From an uncultured Alphaproteobacteria bacterium (lineage in GTDB: Bacteria; Pseudomonadota; Alphaproteobacteria; Thalassobaculales; Thalassobaculaceae): 15,765 bases of DNA. The notes below the pieces were generated by a model. It did not search any database, was not told the origin of the DNA, and saw only the letters and a program-made list of their open reading frames with translations. The DNA lies in assembly GCA_938028645.1 (NCBI GenBank), contig CALIMD010000096.1:1-15765 (forward strand). Reading direction: 5' to 3'. Shown here piece after piece: positions 13,551 through 15,765 of the stretch. Positions within the stretch are counted from its first letter, which is position 1. Each line of letters opens with the position of its first letter. The position numbers were made by a program, and so were the translations under genes.

Positions 13551-14828
13551 ATAGTCCTCACGTACGAAAAATAAAACCACTAGACCTATAATCCAAAAAA
13601 TTATTGTTATAGCCATGCCGGCTCTTTGACTCTCAAATAATAGGGTCGCCCAACCAAATAACATTGGTCCTAAAAAACTCGTACATTTTCCTGACATGGA
13701 ATATAGTCCGTACATTTTTATTTGCATAGCAGTGGGCGTAATCCTGCTTAGTAGTGTTCTACTGGAGGCTTGCGCCGGGCCAATGAAAACACCCATAGCC
13801 AACCCCGCTAACCAGAATGATGTGATATCTGTGGTTATCAATATAGCACTACCAAAGACAATCAGCCCTAAGAGGGAAGCTATAACAGTGGTTTTTGAGC
13901 CAAATTTATCATCCACCCACCCAAACATAAAAGCTCCAAATCCAGCAGCAATATTCATGAAAACTCCGAAAACGAGTATCTCGCTAAAATCTAAACCAAA
14001 AGTCCCTGCCGCATATATTCCCCCAAATTGAAATAAGATCAATAATCCGTCGGCGTAGATCATTCGGGCGAGCAAAAAAACCCAGATTGATCGGTAGTGC
14101 TTCAATTCCTGTAAAGTATTTTTAAGGCTTTTTAATCCTGGTTTTAGGGATTGAATGAAAGTTATCTTGCGTTTTGTATCAGGACAAAAAATAAAGAAAG
14201 GCCACCCAAAAACAATCCACCATATTCCCACTATAATCGATGTGGCCCGAATATGCTCGGCCAGCTGAGTATCTAGCCGCAAAAATTGCGGTGGGTTCTG
14301 GACTAGGCCAAATAGACATAAGGTAAGGCAGATAATAGCGCCAATATAACCGGTGCCCCATCCCCAACCACTTATGCGTCCAACTAGATGGGCTGGAGAT
14401 ACAGAAATAAGAGTTGCGTTGTAGAAAAGATTTGTAAATTCAAAACTTATAACGCCAACAGATACGGCTATCAGAGCAAGCGGAATGGCATCTAGAGAAG
14501 GAGTCACAAACCACAGTGTTAAAGTTGCACTAATGGCCAAGGCGCTGAAACATAAAATCCATTTTTTTAAATGCCCCGTTTGTTCCGCGATGGCTCCGAG
14601 AAAAGGTGAGAGAATAGCAACCACAACACCAGAAATTGCTAGAGCGTTGCCCCACAAAAAAGTGCCATAAATTTCGTCACCAACAACCGCCTTTGAAAAA
14701 TACGCAGAGAACAAGAAAGTTATGATCACGGTTGGATGTGGAGAATTCGCCCAATCAAAAAGGCACCAGCTGATTATAGCCCTTTTTCTTTTCTTTCTTT
14801 CTTGTGGAGTAAGAACTGTATTGCTCAA
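13512..14828 (-). CDS. MFS transporter of the UMF1/Atg22-like family
   Basis: This is an inner-membrane protein of 438 residues with about 12 hydrophobic segments. The N-terminal SWCLFDWANSPHPTVIITF is the family signature (F/Y-D-W-A-N-S). SPFLGAIAEQTGHLKKW corresponds to the MFS loop 2-3 motif, and FGWVDDKFGSKTTV to its copy in the second half. LISVSPAHLVGRISGWGWGTGYIGA is also typical of UMF1. Fungal Atg22 exports amino acids from vacuoles, but bacterial members are mostly uncharacterised, so no substrate can be given. The start is TTG at 14828: it is the only start codon between the upstream in-frame stop (complement of 14850-14852) and the conserved region, and no Shine-Dalgarno is evident. 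The 3' end overlaps ccrM by 39 bases; the hydrolase gene ends upstream with a 58-base gap. Confidence 0.88.
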   Translation of the reverse strand: MSNTVLTPQERKKRKRAIISWCLFDWANSPHPTVIITFLFSAYFSKAVVGDEIYGTFLWGNALAISGVVVAILSPFLGAIAEQTGHLKKWILCFSALAISATLTLWFVTPSLDAIPLALIAVSVGVISFEFTNLFYNATLISVSPAHLVGRISGWGWGTGYIGAIICLTLCLFGLVQNPPQFLRLDTQLAEHIRATSIIVGIWWIVFGWPFFIFCPDTKRKITFIQSLKPGLKSLKNTLQELKHYRSIWVFLLARMIYADGLLILFQFGGIYAAGTFGLDFSEILVFGVFMNIAAGFGAFMFGWVDDKFGSKTTVIASLLGLIVFGSAILITTDITSFWLAGLAMGVFIGPAQASSRTLLSRITPTAMQIKMYGLYSMSGKCTSFLGPMLFGWATLLFESQRAGMAITIIFWIIGLVVLFFVREDYSSSELSPNHLSK

Positions 14829-14886
14829 CCAAAGAGGCCGTTTCTGTAATTAGGGGATGAAAGATCTATGTTATGAAAATGCCAAT

Positions 14887-15738
14887 CTAATAGAGTTTAT
14901 TGTTCCACTGATGTAAAATTGACCGTATTACCGCTATGAAGGCTATTGGCTGATCCAAGAATAAATGATGTTTAGCTTCAGGAATTCCAATTATTGGTGA
15001 TCCTTCTTTCATCAGACTTGTCATATAATCCACTGTGTTTATGTCTAGCAGTGAACTTTCATCACCATAAACTAAAGCAGTTTTGCATGAGATTTCCTCT
15101 AGATAGGTGTGATATGGTTCTGTAAACCTCCGATTATGCATCGCTTTACCATCAAACTTCCAGGTCCATCCTTCTTGTTCCTCTTTAATTGAATGGTGTC
15201 CTATGTGTTGCACCAAAAAGTCGTTTTCACAATCCTGTTCAGGCATCAATCTAAAGCGGTCCAATGCTGTTTTGTAATCTGCGTAGTGCTTCTTATTGCC
15301 CATTCGGCGCACTTTTCTCTTGGAGTTTATTTCGGGAGGACGAATGGGTGAGTCAGCAAGAATTAGTCCGCGTATCGATTTACCATACTTTTGTGCAAAT
15401 TTAGTAGCGGTTAATCCCCCAAAACTATGTCCAATCACAAAGACATTCTCTCCAAGATTAGCATCTTCAATGACTTTTAGTAGCTCTTCAGATCGAATTT
15501 CAGCGCTATACTCCGCTCGGTGACCACTCTCACCCATGCCGGATAAGTCAAGTGCAGCCACTTTAAAATCTTTACTGAAAAATGGTGCTAGGAAGCTCCA
15601 CCAGTGGGAATGTCCCCCGCCTCCATGCACAAACAGAAGGCCCCCCTGTTTTTGTGTCTTAGATGATGTTTCCCAGCGTAAATAATGTATTGGGCAGTTG
15701 CCTACATCAACCAAATGCGAAGATGAGTGTTGGGACAT
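14887..15738 (-). CDS. alpha/beta hydrolase
   Basis: The 283 residues form a canonical alpha/beta-hydrolase fold: oxyanion loop LLFVHGGGGHSHWW (about 34-47), ALDLSGMGESGH (62-73), nucleophile elbow IGHSFGGLT with Ser105, acidic residue in VYGDESSLLD (Asp226 or Glu227), and catalytic His in AKHHLFLDQP (His257 or His258). A cap-like region rich in charged and aromatic residues lies at about 131-210. There is no signal peptide, so it is probably cytoplasmic. Esterases, C-C hydrolases, lactonases and haloperoxidases share this pattern, and the substrate cannot be deduced. ATG 15738 is chosen; upstream ATGs on that strand are out of frame. It has the same orientation as the MFS gene, with a 58-base gap, so co-transcription is possible but unproven. 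Confidence 0.9.
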   Translation of the reverse strand: MSQHSSSHLVDVGNCPIHYLRWETSSKTQKQGGLLFVHGGGGHSHWWSFLAPFFSKDFKVAALDLSGMGESGHRAEYSAEIRSEELLKVIEDANLGENVFVIGHSFGGLTATKFAQKYGKSIRGLILADSPIRPPEINSKRKVRRMGNKKHYADYKTALDRFRLMPEQDCENDFLVQHIGHHSIKEEQEGWTWKFDGKAMHNRRFTEPYHTYLEEISCKTALVYGDESSLLDINTVDYMTSLMKEGSPIIGIPEAKHHLFLDQPIAFIAVIRSILHQWNNKLY

Positions 15739-15756
15739 CGCCCATTGGAACCATAG

Positions 15757-15762
15757 AGGAGG
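15757..15762 (+). promoter_or_regulatory. possible ribosome binding site for a gene beyond the right edge
   Basis: A perfect AGGAGG lies three bases from the end of the window on the plus strand. If it is a Shine-Dalgarno, a divergent gene would start just outside. Any such gene would need its promoter inside or overlapping the 5' end of the alpha/beta hydrolase gene. With no sequence beyond, it could be chance. Confidence 0.25.
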
Positions 15763-15765
15763 TTT

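Overview
The window reads as ordinary, gene-dense chromosome from an AT-rich alphaproteobacterium. The evidence is the gene content and order: a CcrM-type GANTC adenine methyltransferase right after RNase HII, a DUF4169 protein, a PodJ-like polar protein (transmembrane segment, Sel1 repeats, peptidoglycan-binding domain), an ETF-QO / TPR lipoprotein / ispE run, and the alphaproteobacterial kind of family-4-like uracil-DNA glycosylase. The genus cannot be named from the sequence. There are no rRNA or tRNA genes, insertion sequences, prophage, CRISPR array or defence island.

Layout, left to right. (1) 1-1216, plus strand: the C-terminal part of a PodJ-like protein that starts left of the window and is split by a frame change at a run of ten A's. 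(2) 1248-5526, minus strand: a three-gene run transcribed as ETF-ubiquinone oxidoreductase, TPR lipoprotein, ispE, facing the PodJ-like gene tail to tail. (3) 5637-8954, plus strand: uracil-DNA glycosylase, divergent from ETF-QO across a 110-bp promoter region, then after a 202-bp gap a lytic transglycosylase and MoaB. (4) 8934-10318, minus strand: two translationally coupled glycosyltransferase-like proteins (TIGR04283 then TIGR04282 type). The second overlaps the end of moaB. (5) 10405-13550, plus strand: an APH-fold phosphotransferase, DUF4169, rnhB (tightly packed) and ccrM, which has its own 139-bp upstream region holding a 30-bp-spaced direct repeat and a GANTC site. (6) 13512-15738, minus strand: a UMF1/Atg22-type MFS transporter whose end overlaps ccrM by 39 bp, then an alpha/beta hydrolase.

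Functional themes are membrane and respiratory metabolism (ETF-QO, ispE), cell-wall remodelling and polarity (PodJ-like protein, lytic transglycosylase), genome upkeep and cell-cycle methylation (UDG, RNase HII, CcrM), molybdenum cofactor synthesis (MoaB) and a small glycosylation pair of unknown product. I found no clear undescribed multi-gene system. The signals most worth a second look are the slippery A-run in the PodJ-like gene, the paired repeats in front of ccrM, and the reduced cysteine set of the uracil-DNA glycosylase.
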